From the NCBI GenBank assembly GCA_040768665.1, contig JAXGMN010000008.1:248001-312000 (forward strand): a stretch of 64,000 nucleotides of DNA. Reading direction: 5' to 3'. This document shows positions 16,516 to 23,731 of the stretch, in pieces. Position numbers and translations under genes: made by a program. This DNA is from JABWBD01 sp040768665. Lineage in GTDB: Bacteria; Planctomycetota; Planctomycetia; Pirellulales; Thermoguttaceae. Below the pieces are notes generated by a model. The model saw only the letters and a program-made list of their open reading frames with translations. It searched no databases and was not told the DNA's origin. The first letter of the stretch is position 1; each line of letters starts with the position of its first letter.

Positions 16516-18036
16516 TTACTCGGCCAGCAGATCGTTGAGCATTTCCGATTTCAGGGCAAACCCACCCTTGACGACCACGAGATCGCCTTCGCTAAGGCCG
16601 GCAGCCACCTCGACGGTTGCGGCGTCGGACCGTCCGAGGCGCACGTCGCGGCGAGCGAAGCGGCCGCCGCCGCAGGCCACGAAGGCAAAGGCGGCGCCCT
16701 CGTGGTGCTGGATCGCTGCAAGGGGAACTTGGAGGACGGGAGCATCTTGGCCGCAGTCGAACTGCACGTCGACGAACATGCCCGGCTTGAGCAGTCCCTG
16801 GGCATTATCGGCGGCCGCCAGCAGCCGCACCGCCCGCGTCTCGTCGCTTACCTGGTGGCCCACGGTGAGAACCTTGGCCGGGAATTCCCGCTGCGGATAG
16901 CCGGAGGTTCGAAACCGCAGCGTGGCGTTTTCCAGGCGGGCCAGAGAGGGCAGGTCTTTCTCGAAGATATCGGCGCGGAGCCAGAGCGTGGAAAGGTCGG
17001 CCAGTTCGACCAGCGTGGTCGCTTCGTCGACGTGTTGCGCCAGCAGCGCCGGCCTGGCGATCACCGTTGCGGCAAACGGGGCTCGCACGGCATAGTAGGC
17101 CACGCGCTGCCCTTCGGCGATCGGATCCATCGAGTCGATGGCCTCACCGTCGTAGCCCAGGATGAGGAGTTGCGACCGGGCGATGGCCGCGGCCCCTTCG
17201 GCTTCCTGCAGCCGTTGCTGGGCGACTCGGAGCCGCTGTTGGACGTCGAATCGCATCTGCTCCAGCAGCGCGCGGTAGGCCGCCTGGGCCGAATCGTGTT
17301 CGGCCAGGGCGTGCAATGTCCGCTTTTCCGGCAACACTCCCTGCTGGCCCAAAGAGTGGACTCGTTTGTGGTCGGCGGCTGCGCGTTTCACTCTCGCCAG
17401 GGCCGTGACCAACTGCTCGCGGTAGCTCCCCAGCGGACGATCCCGAAACTGTGTCTCGATCTCCTCCGGGCTCATCCCTCTCTCCAAGGCGGCGAGCAGG
17501 TCCACGACATTATCGTGAACGACCGTCTCCCATTGGCACATCTGGCGCGCCCCATGGAGATTCAACCGCTCCCTGGCGAGGGCCAATTTGGCCTCTCCGA
17601 CCTGGCGGCTGTCGATGTAGGCCAGGACCTGATTCGCCTCGACCGTATCGCCCAACTCGACACAAATCTCGCGGACCACGCCCTCGACCAGAGAGTGGAC
17701 GCGAGCGGTGCGGCTGCCATGGATTTCCAGCCGCCCCGTGACCTGAAGCCGGCGCGGGAGGGGATCGCGGCGCACCGGTTGGGTTTCGATGCCGAGCGAA
17801 TCGAGTTTCTCGCTCGAAATCTGTAATGGGGTCGCCCCCTCTTGCGGCGAGGCGGGTTGGCGGCCATCCTCACTTGAGGCGACCACGCTTGGCAAGGTAT
17901 CCTCCGAGGTCGCCACCGCCGGGGCCGGTTGGCGTCCCATCCATGCAGCGCCGGCAACGATGATGATCAAGGCGATCGTGCCGATCCGCGCGCCCCGAGA
18001 GCCTGCCAATTTCCGAAACAAGGAGAGCATTTTCAT
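16516..18036 (-). CDS. czcB: RND efflux membrane-fusion protein (CzcB/CusB family)
   Basis: I start at the ATG giving MKMLSLFRKLAGSRGARIGT followed by a membrane segment (IALIIIVAGAAWM), for 506 residues. The longer frame adds 21 basic residues without support. After a Ser/Ala linker come SLGIETQPV and the barrel RRLQVTGRLEIHG, then a biotinyl-lipoyl-like half (VCVELGDTVEANQVLAYIDS-like region). A long alpha-helical hairpin (about residues 165-290) and beta-barrel segments (VRAPFAATVIARP; LWLRADIFEKDL) follow. The protein should bridge the pump to an outer-membrane channel. No channel gene is adjacent in this window, which is unusual for these operons. Confidence 0.88.
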   Translation of the reverse strand: MKMLSLFRKLAGSRGARIGTIALIIIVAGAAWMGRQPAPAVATSEDTLPSVVASSEDGRQPASPQEGATPLQISSEKLDSLGIETQPVRRDPLPRRLQVTGRLEIHGSRTARVHSLVEGVVREICVELGDTVEANQVLAYIDSRQVGEAKLALARERLNLHGARQMCQWETVVHDNVVDLLAALERGMSPEEIETQFRDRPLGSYREQLVTALARVKRAAADHKRVHSLGQQGVLPEKRTLHALAEHDSAQAAYRALLEQMRFDVQQRLRVAQQRLQEAEGAAAIARSQLLILGYDGEAIDSMDPIAEGQRVAYYAVRAPFAATVIARPALLAQHVDEATTLVELADLSTLWLRADIFEKDLPSLARLENATLRFRTSGYPQREFPAKVLTVGHQVSDETRAVRLLAAADNAQGLLKPGMFVDVQFDCGQDAPVLQVPLAAIQHHEGAAFAFVACGGGRFARRDVRLGRSDAATVEVAAGLSEGDLVVVKGGFALKSEMLNDLLAE

Positions 18037-18207
18037 GCCATCGTACCTCGATGATGAAGGGGCGTACCACCGGCCCCACGGGAGAGCGCATCGTCGCAAT
18101 TCGCTGCGGCGAACGCTGGCTGCCGAAAATCGCCCGGCAGGCGCTCGGTGATGAAGATCCGCCGAAAGATCGAGACTCCGCTCGCCTCGGTTGCGAGCGG
18201 ATATGTC

Positions 18208-18573
18208 TCATAGGAGCAGGATCTGAAGCTCGAAGAGGTTCGGGCACGTCGGAGTGTGCCGAACGGGCAGGTGGATCCAGAGGTTCGCCACCTCGTTCGG
18301 GAGAGAACGGTCCGACGCCGACGCGTTTTGTGCCGCTAAAGAAAGATCGCTGCGTAGCGAAAAATGTGCCCGGTTGCTGAAGGCGCGGATTTCACAACAG
18401 TACTTGCGAGGAGCTTTCTCCGGCACCGGCGATGTCGAGTGGGGGGAGGAGACACAGGCCGGTGAAGCCGAACCCGACATCCAATCGCAAAGACAGACGC
18501 CACAGGATCCAGTCAGGTTCTGCACGACCAAGCATACGACAAGCATCGCTCCGGCAATGGTCTGCTTGGACAT
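18208..18573 (-). CDS. Small Cys-containing exported protein at the head of the efflux operon
   Basis: An ATG at 18573 opens MSKQTIAGAMLVVCLVVQNL, a signal peptide, and the mature part starts SCGVCLCDW with later CC and single Cys residues; total 121 residues. The gene lies 171 bp upstream of the membrane-fusion gene on the same strand. Small exported metal-binding or regulatory proteins (CzcI-like in role, not in sequence) often lead such operons, so a metal-related job is inferred. I do not recognise a named family. The C-terminal half is less convincing as folded protein. Confidence 0.55.
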   Translation of the reverse strand: MSKQTIAGAMLVVCLVVQNLTGSCGVCLCDWMSGSASPACVSSPHSTSPVPEKAPRKYCCEIRAFSNRAHFSLRSDLSLAAQNASASDRSLPNEVANLWIHLPVRHTPTCPNLFELQILLL

Positions 18574-18758
18574 CAACAGCCTTTCCAGGATCAAAGTTCG
18601 AGTCTGTCACCCGAGATATCGGAATAATGACGGCGGGCAGTTTAGCGGATCCGCCGACCTTCCACAACCAGACGGGGCATAGCGGCGTATGGCAAGGCTG
18701 ATGCGTTTTGGCGAGGATTTCAGGATTGTTGTGGCGATGGGAACCGTGGAGGAATCCT

Positions 18759-18866
18759 TTGCGCAACACTCTGGTCGTTCTCACCGCTGCCGTCGTGATA
18801 TCGCGAGCCCCCCTCGGGTGCTGCGGCCAGCATACGCATTCCGGCGACAGGCCGACTCGCTGCTGA
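18759..18866 (+). CDS. Possible small Cys-rich exported peptide
   Basis: A TTG five bases after a perfect GGAGGA site opens a 35-residue frame: MRNTLVVLTAAVVISRAPLG followed by CCGQHTHSGDRPTRC. This has the shape of a signal peptide or lipoprotein leader with a Cys-Cys and His-containing tail. It diverges from the efflux operon, 185 bp from its first start. The downstream frame is open after the TGA, so a nonsense or frameshift in a longer gene is possible. The short length keeps confidence low. Confidence 0.3.
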   Translation: MRNTLVVLTAAVVISRAPLGCCGQHTHSGDRPTRC

Positions 18867-19385
18867 CGCAGGTCGTCTTGCCGCCGGTCCAGGAACTTCT
18901 GGTCTATCCCGGCAGCGGCAAACCTGTATTCGGCTATCGCGAGGCTGGACTCGCAGGACCTCAGTGCCATCGCTGCCTTCACGCCGCCGGAGACCGGTTT
19001 CGGCCGGGCGATCGCGGATCGCCTCCGCAGGGCGAGCGGTTCAACGCAAGATGCTAATGCAAAACCGGCCTTTAGTAACTTCTGAGTGGCTTTGAATTGT
19101 CCGCTGGAGATACGAGGAAAGGCTTTCGTCGGAAGCGGGCTCAGGGGTCACCGGCGCCGGTCTCGCGGCTGCGCGTTCGAACGCGCAGCACCACCGAATG
19201 TGGCCGACGCGGCGTTCGCGGCGCAGTCTCCCGAGCTCAACGGCATGATGCCGGCATCATCATCGCCAAGAATCGGACCTTCTGCCCCACTTTGCAGGCG
19301 ATGGTGTCACCATGTATGCCATGCTGGTGCGTGCGGGCTTGCATGGTCTCGACAGTCCCTTGATAATGGCTTGAGAGGCCCTAAT
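18867..19385. other. Intergenic region, no supported gene
   Basis: Long frames cross this stretch on both strands but lack ribosome sites and protein-like composition. It leads into the stem-loop element before the radical SAM gene. Confidence 0.35.
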
Positions 19386-19462
19386 AAAATGGGGACAGTC
19401 ACCTCGCCGGACGTGGACTCTGCGTCTTTGAATGGGTGTGGCTCGGAGCCAGTCCCCGTTTT
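19386..19462. repeat. GGGGACAG-type stem-loop element (19.4 kb copy)
   Basis: AAAATGGGGACAG (19386-19398) and CCAGTCCCCGTTTT (19449-19462) form the outer stem with one or two mismatches. The interior differs from the other subtypes. It ends 13 bp before the radical SAM start codon, so it would be in that gene's leader RNA. Confidence 0.6.
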
Positions 19463-19475
19463 CTTAGGACTTCTT

Positions 19476-20351
19476 ATGCGATATCGTGGAACCATCATCC
19501 GCCCTCCCAGCGAGGCCGACAGCTATCTGTTGCAAGTGACGTTCGGGTGCTCGCACAACCGGTGCACCTTCTGCGGAACGTATCGCGACAAGCCTTTCCA
19601 GGTGCGTCCTGTGCAGGAGGTGCTCGAAGACGTTGCCATGGCCGGGCGGCGGTTCCCGGACACGAGAAGAGTCTTTCTCTGCGACGGAAACGCGCTGGTG
19701 CTGAGCACCGGCCTGCTCGTCGAAACGCTCGACGCGCTGAACGCCGCCTTCCCGCTGCTGCGGCGCGTGGGCACGTATGCAAACGCCCGCGATATCCTCG
19801 CCAAGACCGATGCCGATCTGACGGAACTTCATGCCCGAAGGCTGGAGATCCTCTACCTCGGCCTGGAAAGCGGCAGCGACGAGGTCCTCCGCCGCGTCGA
19901 CAAACGCGCCACGGCGGCGGAAATGATCGAGGCCGTGCGCAAGGCTACGCGGGCAGGGATCCGAGTCTCGGTGATCGCCCTGCTGGGACTTGGCGGAACT
20001 GAACTGTCGGAGGAGCACGCCGAGCAGACGGCGCGGGTGGTCAACGCGATGGACCCGCACTACCTGTCGATGCTTACCCTGATGCTCGTACCGGGCACCG
20101 AACTGCATCGCCAATGGCAGGCGGGCACTTTCCAGCTCCCCAATGCCGAGGGCATGCTGCTGGAGCTGCGGCGGACGCTGCTTCATCTGGATGGCCTTTC
20201 ACGATGTGTCTTCCGGACGAACCATGCCTCGAACTACCTCCCTCTGGCGGGAACCCTCTCGCGCGACAGGCAACGGTTGGTCGACCTTCTCGACGAGGCC
20301 CTATCCCAGGGACCGTCGGTCCTGCGACCGGAGCAGTGGCGAGCGCTTTGA
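19476..20351 (+). CDS. Radical SAM protein of unknown function
   Basis: The 291-residue protein starts at ATG with AGGA eight bases upstream. The radical SAM cluster motif is VTFGCSHNRCTFCGTYR, with C25, C30 and C33 in a CX4CX2C spacing. This variant is characteristic of a widespread uncharacterised COG1032-like subgroup. Supporting features are VFLCDGNALVLS (SAM-binding GNA variant), LYLGLESGSDEVLRRVDKRA and VIALLGLGG. The domain lacks a B12-binding N-terminus and a TRAM domain. The longer open frame upstream is rejected because it passes through the stem-loop element. Substrate is unknown, and the following oxidoreductase gene may or may not be related. Confidence 0.82.
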   Translation: MRYRGTIIRPPSEADSYLLQVTFGCSHNRCTFCGTYRDKPFQVRPVQEVLEDVAMAGRRFPDTRRVFLCDGNALVLSTGLLVETLDALNAAFPLLRRVGTYANARDILAKTDADLTELHARRLEILYLGLESGSDEVLRRVDKRATAAEMIEAVRKATRAGIRVSVIALLGLGGTELSEEHAEQTARVVNAMDPHYLSMLTLMLVPGTELHRQWQAGTFQLPNAEGMLLELRRTLLHLDGLSRCVFRTNHASNYLPLAGTLSRDRQRLVDLLDEALSQGPSVLRPEQWRAL

Positions 20352-20459
20352 GTGATCCTAAGGCATCTTGATCGCCGCCGGCTCGCGCCGTATGCTGACG
20401 ATGTCGACGGGGCGGAGTCGGTTTTGGCCGTGGAACATGCGATGCCGGAAAGGACAACG

Positions 20460-21728
20460 ATGGACGGATTGTACAACCGCAGAGATTTCGTGGCGACCGC
20501 AGCGATGGCGGGAATGGCGTGGGCTCTCGAGCGACCGTGCGCTGCTCTGGATGGCGCCGGTGCCAAAGCGCCGCCGATGGACAAAGTCCGCATCGGTTTC
20601 GTCGGCATCGGAAGCCGGGGGACATGGCTGCTGCGACTTCTGCTGGATCTGGAAGGTGTGGAAATCCGCGCCGTTTGCGACATTGTCCCCGAGCGCGCCG
20701 TCAAGGCGCAGGAGATGGTCGTCGCGGCCGGCCGGCCGAAGCCGACCGAGTACACCCGCGGCGAAACGGACTTCCAACGGCTGTGCGAGGCCGAAGAGTT
20801 GGACCTGGTGATCAATGCAACCCGCCCCTGGAAGTGGCACGTACCGATCTGTGTGGCGGCCATGACGACCGGGAAGCACGCGGCCACCGAGGTCCCGGCG
20901 GCTGAGACCATCGAGGGGTGCTGGCAGTTGGTCGAGACCGCGGAGAAGACGCAGAAATACTGCGTCATGCTCGAAAACTGCTGCTATTTTCGCGAAGTGA
21001 TGCTGGTCCACCACATGCTGCGCAAGGGGCTCCTCGGTGAGCTTCGCCATTGCGAGGCCGGCTATCAGCACTATGCCGCGCGGGCACGGGTCGCCGCGCC
21101 AGCACGCCCCAAGGAGGAAACGGTCCGCACGGCCAACAGCTATCCGACTCACTCGATCGGCCCGGTCGCCCAATGGATGGACATCAACCACGGCAACCGC
21201 TTCGACTATCTCGTATCGATGAGCGCCGACGGCACTCGCGGCAATCGGAGCGCGGATATCAATACGAGTCTTATCCGAACGGCGCAGGGGCAGACGGTTA
21301 CCTTGTACTACGACACCAAGCTGCCGCGTCCTTACGATTTGATCTATCGCGTCCAGGGTACGCGGGGCATCTGCATGGCCACCACGGACAAGATCTATAT
21401 TGAAGGCCGCAGCCCGAAGCCCGACACCTGGGAAACGATGGAAGCCTACTACCAGGAGTTCGAACACCCGCTCTGGAAAGCCCTCGGAGAGCGGGCGGCG
21501 CAGCGCGGCGGGCACGGCGGCGGCGACTGGCTGGTCGTAGAGCGCCTGATCCACGCGCTGCGCAGCGGCACGCCTCCGGACATGGACGTCTACGACGCCG
21601 CCACTTGGAGCTGTATCACGGAACTGAGCGAGAAATCGGTCGCGGACCGAAGTCGCCCGATGGACTTCCCCGACTTCACCGGCGGCCGTTGGAAGAGCAA
21701 TCCACCGATCGGCATCCTTGGCTCGTGA
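20460..21728 (+). CDS. GH109-like Gfo/Idh/MocA protein (NAD-dependent alpha-N-acetylgalactosaminidase family)
   Basis: ATG at 20460 follows AGGA with five bases between and opens MDGLYNRRDFVATAAMAGMA, a Tat-like leader; the protein has 422 residues. The Rossmann fold is VRIGFVGIGSRGTWLLRLLL, with CDIVPE next. The blocks KYCVMLENCCYFREVMLVHH, GELRHCEAGYQHY and NSYPTHSIGPVAQWMDINHG correspond closely to those of GH109 enzymes, which hydrolyse alpha-GalNAc by a transient NAD-dependent oxidation. The C-terminal domain ends in FPDFTGGRW. Family membership is clear. Actual GalNAc specificity is inferred, as many planctomycete members of the group are untested. Confidence 0.8.
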   Translation: MDGLYNRRDFVATAAMAGMAWALERPCAALDGAGAKAPPMDKVRIGFVGIGSRGTWLLRLLLDLEGVEIRAVCDIVPERAVKAQEMVVAAGRPKPTEYTRGETDFQRLCEAEELDLVINATRPWKWHVPICVAAMTTGKHAATEVPAAETIEGCWQLVETAEKTQKYCVMLENCCYFREVMLVHHMLRKGLLGELRHCEAGYQHYAARARVAAPARPKEETVRTANSYPTHSIGPVAQWMDINHGNRFDYLVSMSADGTRGNRSADINTSLIRTAQGQTVTLYYDTKLPRPYDLIYRVQGTRGICMATTDKIYIEGRSPKPDTWETMEAYYQEFEHPLWKALGERAAQRGGHGGGDWLVVERLIHALRSGTPPDMDVYDAATWSCITELSEKSVADRSRPMDFPDFTGGRWKSNPPIGILGS

Positions 21729-21729
21729 A

Positions 21730-21852
21730 GTAACCGTTCACAGGGCGGCCGGGGACTGGTCCATTATTCGGCCAGTTCAAACATTTTGACGAGAAAGACG
21801 CTGGCCGAAAACATGGACCTGTCCCCCTCTCTTCCGCCCCGTGAACGGTTAC
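21730..21852. repeat. Stem-loop element, subtype ending GTAACCGTTCAC
   Basis: The ends GTAACCGTTCAC (21730-21741) and GTGAACGGTTAC (21841-21852) are perfect complements. Inside, GGGGACTGGTCCAT with TTCGGCCAG on the left pairs with CTGGCCGAAAACATGGACC and TGTCCCCC on the right. It is therefore one long imperfect hairpin. It begins one base after the stop of the GH109-like gene. Half-copies of its right arm occur at 26.6 and 62.7 kb. Confidence 0.75.
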
Positions 21853-21937
21853 CTCGTGAACCGTTGCCGGCAGAGCCGGCTACAACCGAAAACACTACGA
21901 CGACGCGGATCTTCACGGTACTGAAAGGAGCAGTCTT

Positions 21938-23182
21938 ATGCAGCCATTGCGTTACGGAATCGTTGGTGCTGGATTTCAGACAACATTCCAGCTTCGGGCA
22001 CTCGAGCAGGTCCGCGGGGTCGACGTGGCGGGGATCGTCTCCCGTCGGCCGCCGGAGAAGGTTGCGGCCTGGATCCGCGAGCACGGTCTCGGCCAGGGGC
22101 GGATCTTTTCCACGGTTCGTGAGATGGTGCCCAACGTCGACGTCGTCGCGATCTTCGCTCCGAACTACACGCGGTTGCAGGTCGTCGAGGAAATCGTCGA
22201 TGCCGTCAAGGCGGGCGCCGAACTGAAGGCCGTGATCTGCGATAAGCCGTTGGCCCGGAACCTGGCCGAAGCCCGGCGGATGATCGACCTGATGCGCCCG
22301 CTCAACGTGCCGCTTATCTATTTCGAGAACCAGGTGCACATGAAGACGGTGCAGGCCCACCGCGCCCAGTTGCGTCCCGTGATCGAGGCGATGGGGCCGA
22401 TGGTGCTGGTCCGATCGAGCGAAGAGCACGCAGGGCCGCATACGGCCTGGTTCTGGGACCCGACGCAGCAGGGCGGCGGCGTGATGAGCGACATGGGGTG
22501 CCACTGCCTGGCCGTCGGCTGGTACGTTCTCACTCCGCCCGGCAAGCCCGTCCGTCTGCTCGAGCCAACCTCCGTGATGGCCGATCTCTCGCTTCTGAAA
22601 TGGGGCCAGCCCTCCCACCGCCGGCAGTTGATCGATCGCTTCGGGATCGACTACGCGAAGATCCCCGCGGAAGACTTTGCCACGGGCATGGTCACGTACA
22701 AGAACTCCGAGACCGGGCAGACCGTCAAGAGCCAGTTCACCGTCTCCTGGATGTTCGACAAGGTGGGGCTACGGCTGCTGATGGACGGCCTCGGCCCGGG
22801 CTACGCCTTCGAGATGAACAGCCTGCGCTCGCCGCTGGAGGTTTTCATCAGCGATGCGGCCGTCGCCGGTGTCGCGGATACCGAGGCAGCGGTCGAAAAG
22901 CTCCAGGCCAGCCGCGGGCTGTTGACCGTGCAGCCCAACGAAGCGGATCTCTACGGCTACACCGACGAGAATATCGATGCGGTCGCCGCGATCCAACACG
23001 GCCGCCCAGCTTTGCTGGATTGGGAATACGGACTGGAAATCGTTAGGCTGACGATGGCCGCCTACCTGTCGGCCGAGCGGGGAGCCGTGGTCGATCTGAC
23101 CGATCCGGCGACGCTGGAAACTCTGGAAAGCTACGTGCCGCTGATCCAGCAGGGCCGCGGCACGGAAGTGCTGATGAAGTGA
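21938..23182 (+). CDS. Cytoplasmic Gfo/Idh/MocA-family oxidoreductase
   Basis: The 414-residue protein begins MQPLRYGIVGAGFQTTFQLR directly with the dinucleotide fold and has no leader, unlike the other three members here. An AAAGGAG site lies eight bases before the ATG. The central motifs are VAIFAPNYTRLQVV and ICDKPLARNLAEARRM, with Asp replacing the Glu of the usual EKP. The substrate domain carries QQGGGVMSDMGCHCLAVGWY, in which the conserved GG-x3-D-x-x-x-H pattern is kept. It is followed by a VOC-family gene with the same style of ribosome site, suggesting a small sugar-catabolic unit. Substrate unknown. Confidence 0.85.
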   Translation: MQPLRYGIVGAGFQTTFQLRALEQVRGVDVAGIVSRRPPEKVAAWIREHGLGQGRIFSTVREMVPNVDVVAIFAPNYTRLQVVEEIVDAVKAGAELKAVICDKPLARNLAEARRMIDLMRPLNVPLIYFENQVHMKTVQAHRAQLRPVIEAMGPMVLVRSSEEHAGPHTAWFWDPTQQGGGVMSDMGCHCLAVGWYVLTPPGKPVRLLEPTSVMADLSLLKWGQPSHRRQLIDRFGIDYAKIPAEDFATGMVTYKNSETGQTVKSQFTVSWMFDKVGLRLLMDGLGPGYAFEMNSLRSPLEVFISDAAVAGVADTEAAVEKLQASRGLLTVQPNEADLYGYTDENIDAVAAIQHGRPALLDWEYGLEIVRLTMAAYLSAERGAVVDLTDPATLETLESYVPLIQQGRGTEVLMK

Positions 23183-23278
23183 GAGCCTATCCCAAAACTG
23201 AGTCAGGAGGGGACAGGCACATTTTGCTCCGAAGACTCCGCAAAATAAGCCGGCCCCCGACGATTACGAGATAGGCTC
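23183..23278. repeat. Stem-loop element, subtype ending GAGCCTATCCC (copy 1)
   Basis: The element starts at the base after the TGA of the oxidoreductase and ends with GATAGGCTC. It contains GGGGACAGGCAC, then the inner hairpin TTTTGCTCCGAAGACTCCGCAAAA, and GCCGGCCCCC. The same layout recurs at 46.36 kb. Confidence 0.75.
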
Positions 23279-23344
23279 CAAGCTGGAGTGGGAGGATTGG
23301 AACTGTACCAGGCACATTGCCGGATTTTCGAAAGGAGCATCCCC

Positions 23345-23686
23345 ATGAGAGAATTCGATCACATTGGCCTCACTTCGACGGTCAAGCGGCCCAATGAGAT
23401 GTGGGTCGAGTCCAGCCGGGTTTGGGTAACCGACCCCAAGGAAAGCCCGGAAATGATCGAGTACCTGCGCTACGAGCCCGACAGCACGGTCAACATGAAG
23501 CTGCGCGAGAAGCCGCATCTTTGTTTCCGGGTCGATGACCTCGAGAAGGAGATGGAAGGTGGCGAGGTCCTCCTCGGCCCCTTCGAGCCGGTTCCCGGCC
23601 TCCGCGTGGTCTTCGTCTACAAAGAAGGCGTCTGCTGGGAATTCATGGAAAGCAAGGCCGGCGCCGACTGGCACAACACCGAATGA
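23345..23686 (+). CDS. VOC-superfamily (glyoxalase-like) protein
   Basis: The 113-residue protein starts at ATG with AAAGGAG eight bases upstream. It opens MREFDHIGLTSTVKRPNEMW, where the DHIGL-type strand provides a first metal-ligand His. A second strand reads KPHLCFRVDDLEKEMEG, with another His. The last strand (GLRVVFVYKEGVCWEFME) carries the terminal Glu typical of VOC metal sites. It is a single-module protein that probably dimerises. Placement after an oxidoreductase suggests a role in sugar-derivative metabolism, such as epimerase-, isomerase- or lyase-like chemistry, but the substrate is unknown. Confidence 0.75.
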   Translation: MREFDHIGLTSTVKRPNEMWVESSRVWVTDPKESPEMIEYLRYEPDSTVNMKLREKPHLCFRVDDLEKEMEGGEVLLGPFEPVPGLRVVFVYKEGVCWEFMESKAGADWHNTE

Positions 23687-23731
23687 GGAGTGCTTTATGC
23701 CGCCATTTCGTCAACCGAGGAGTGCATTGCG

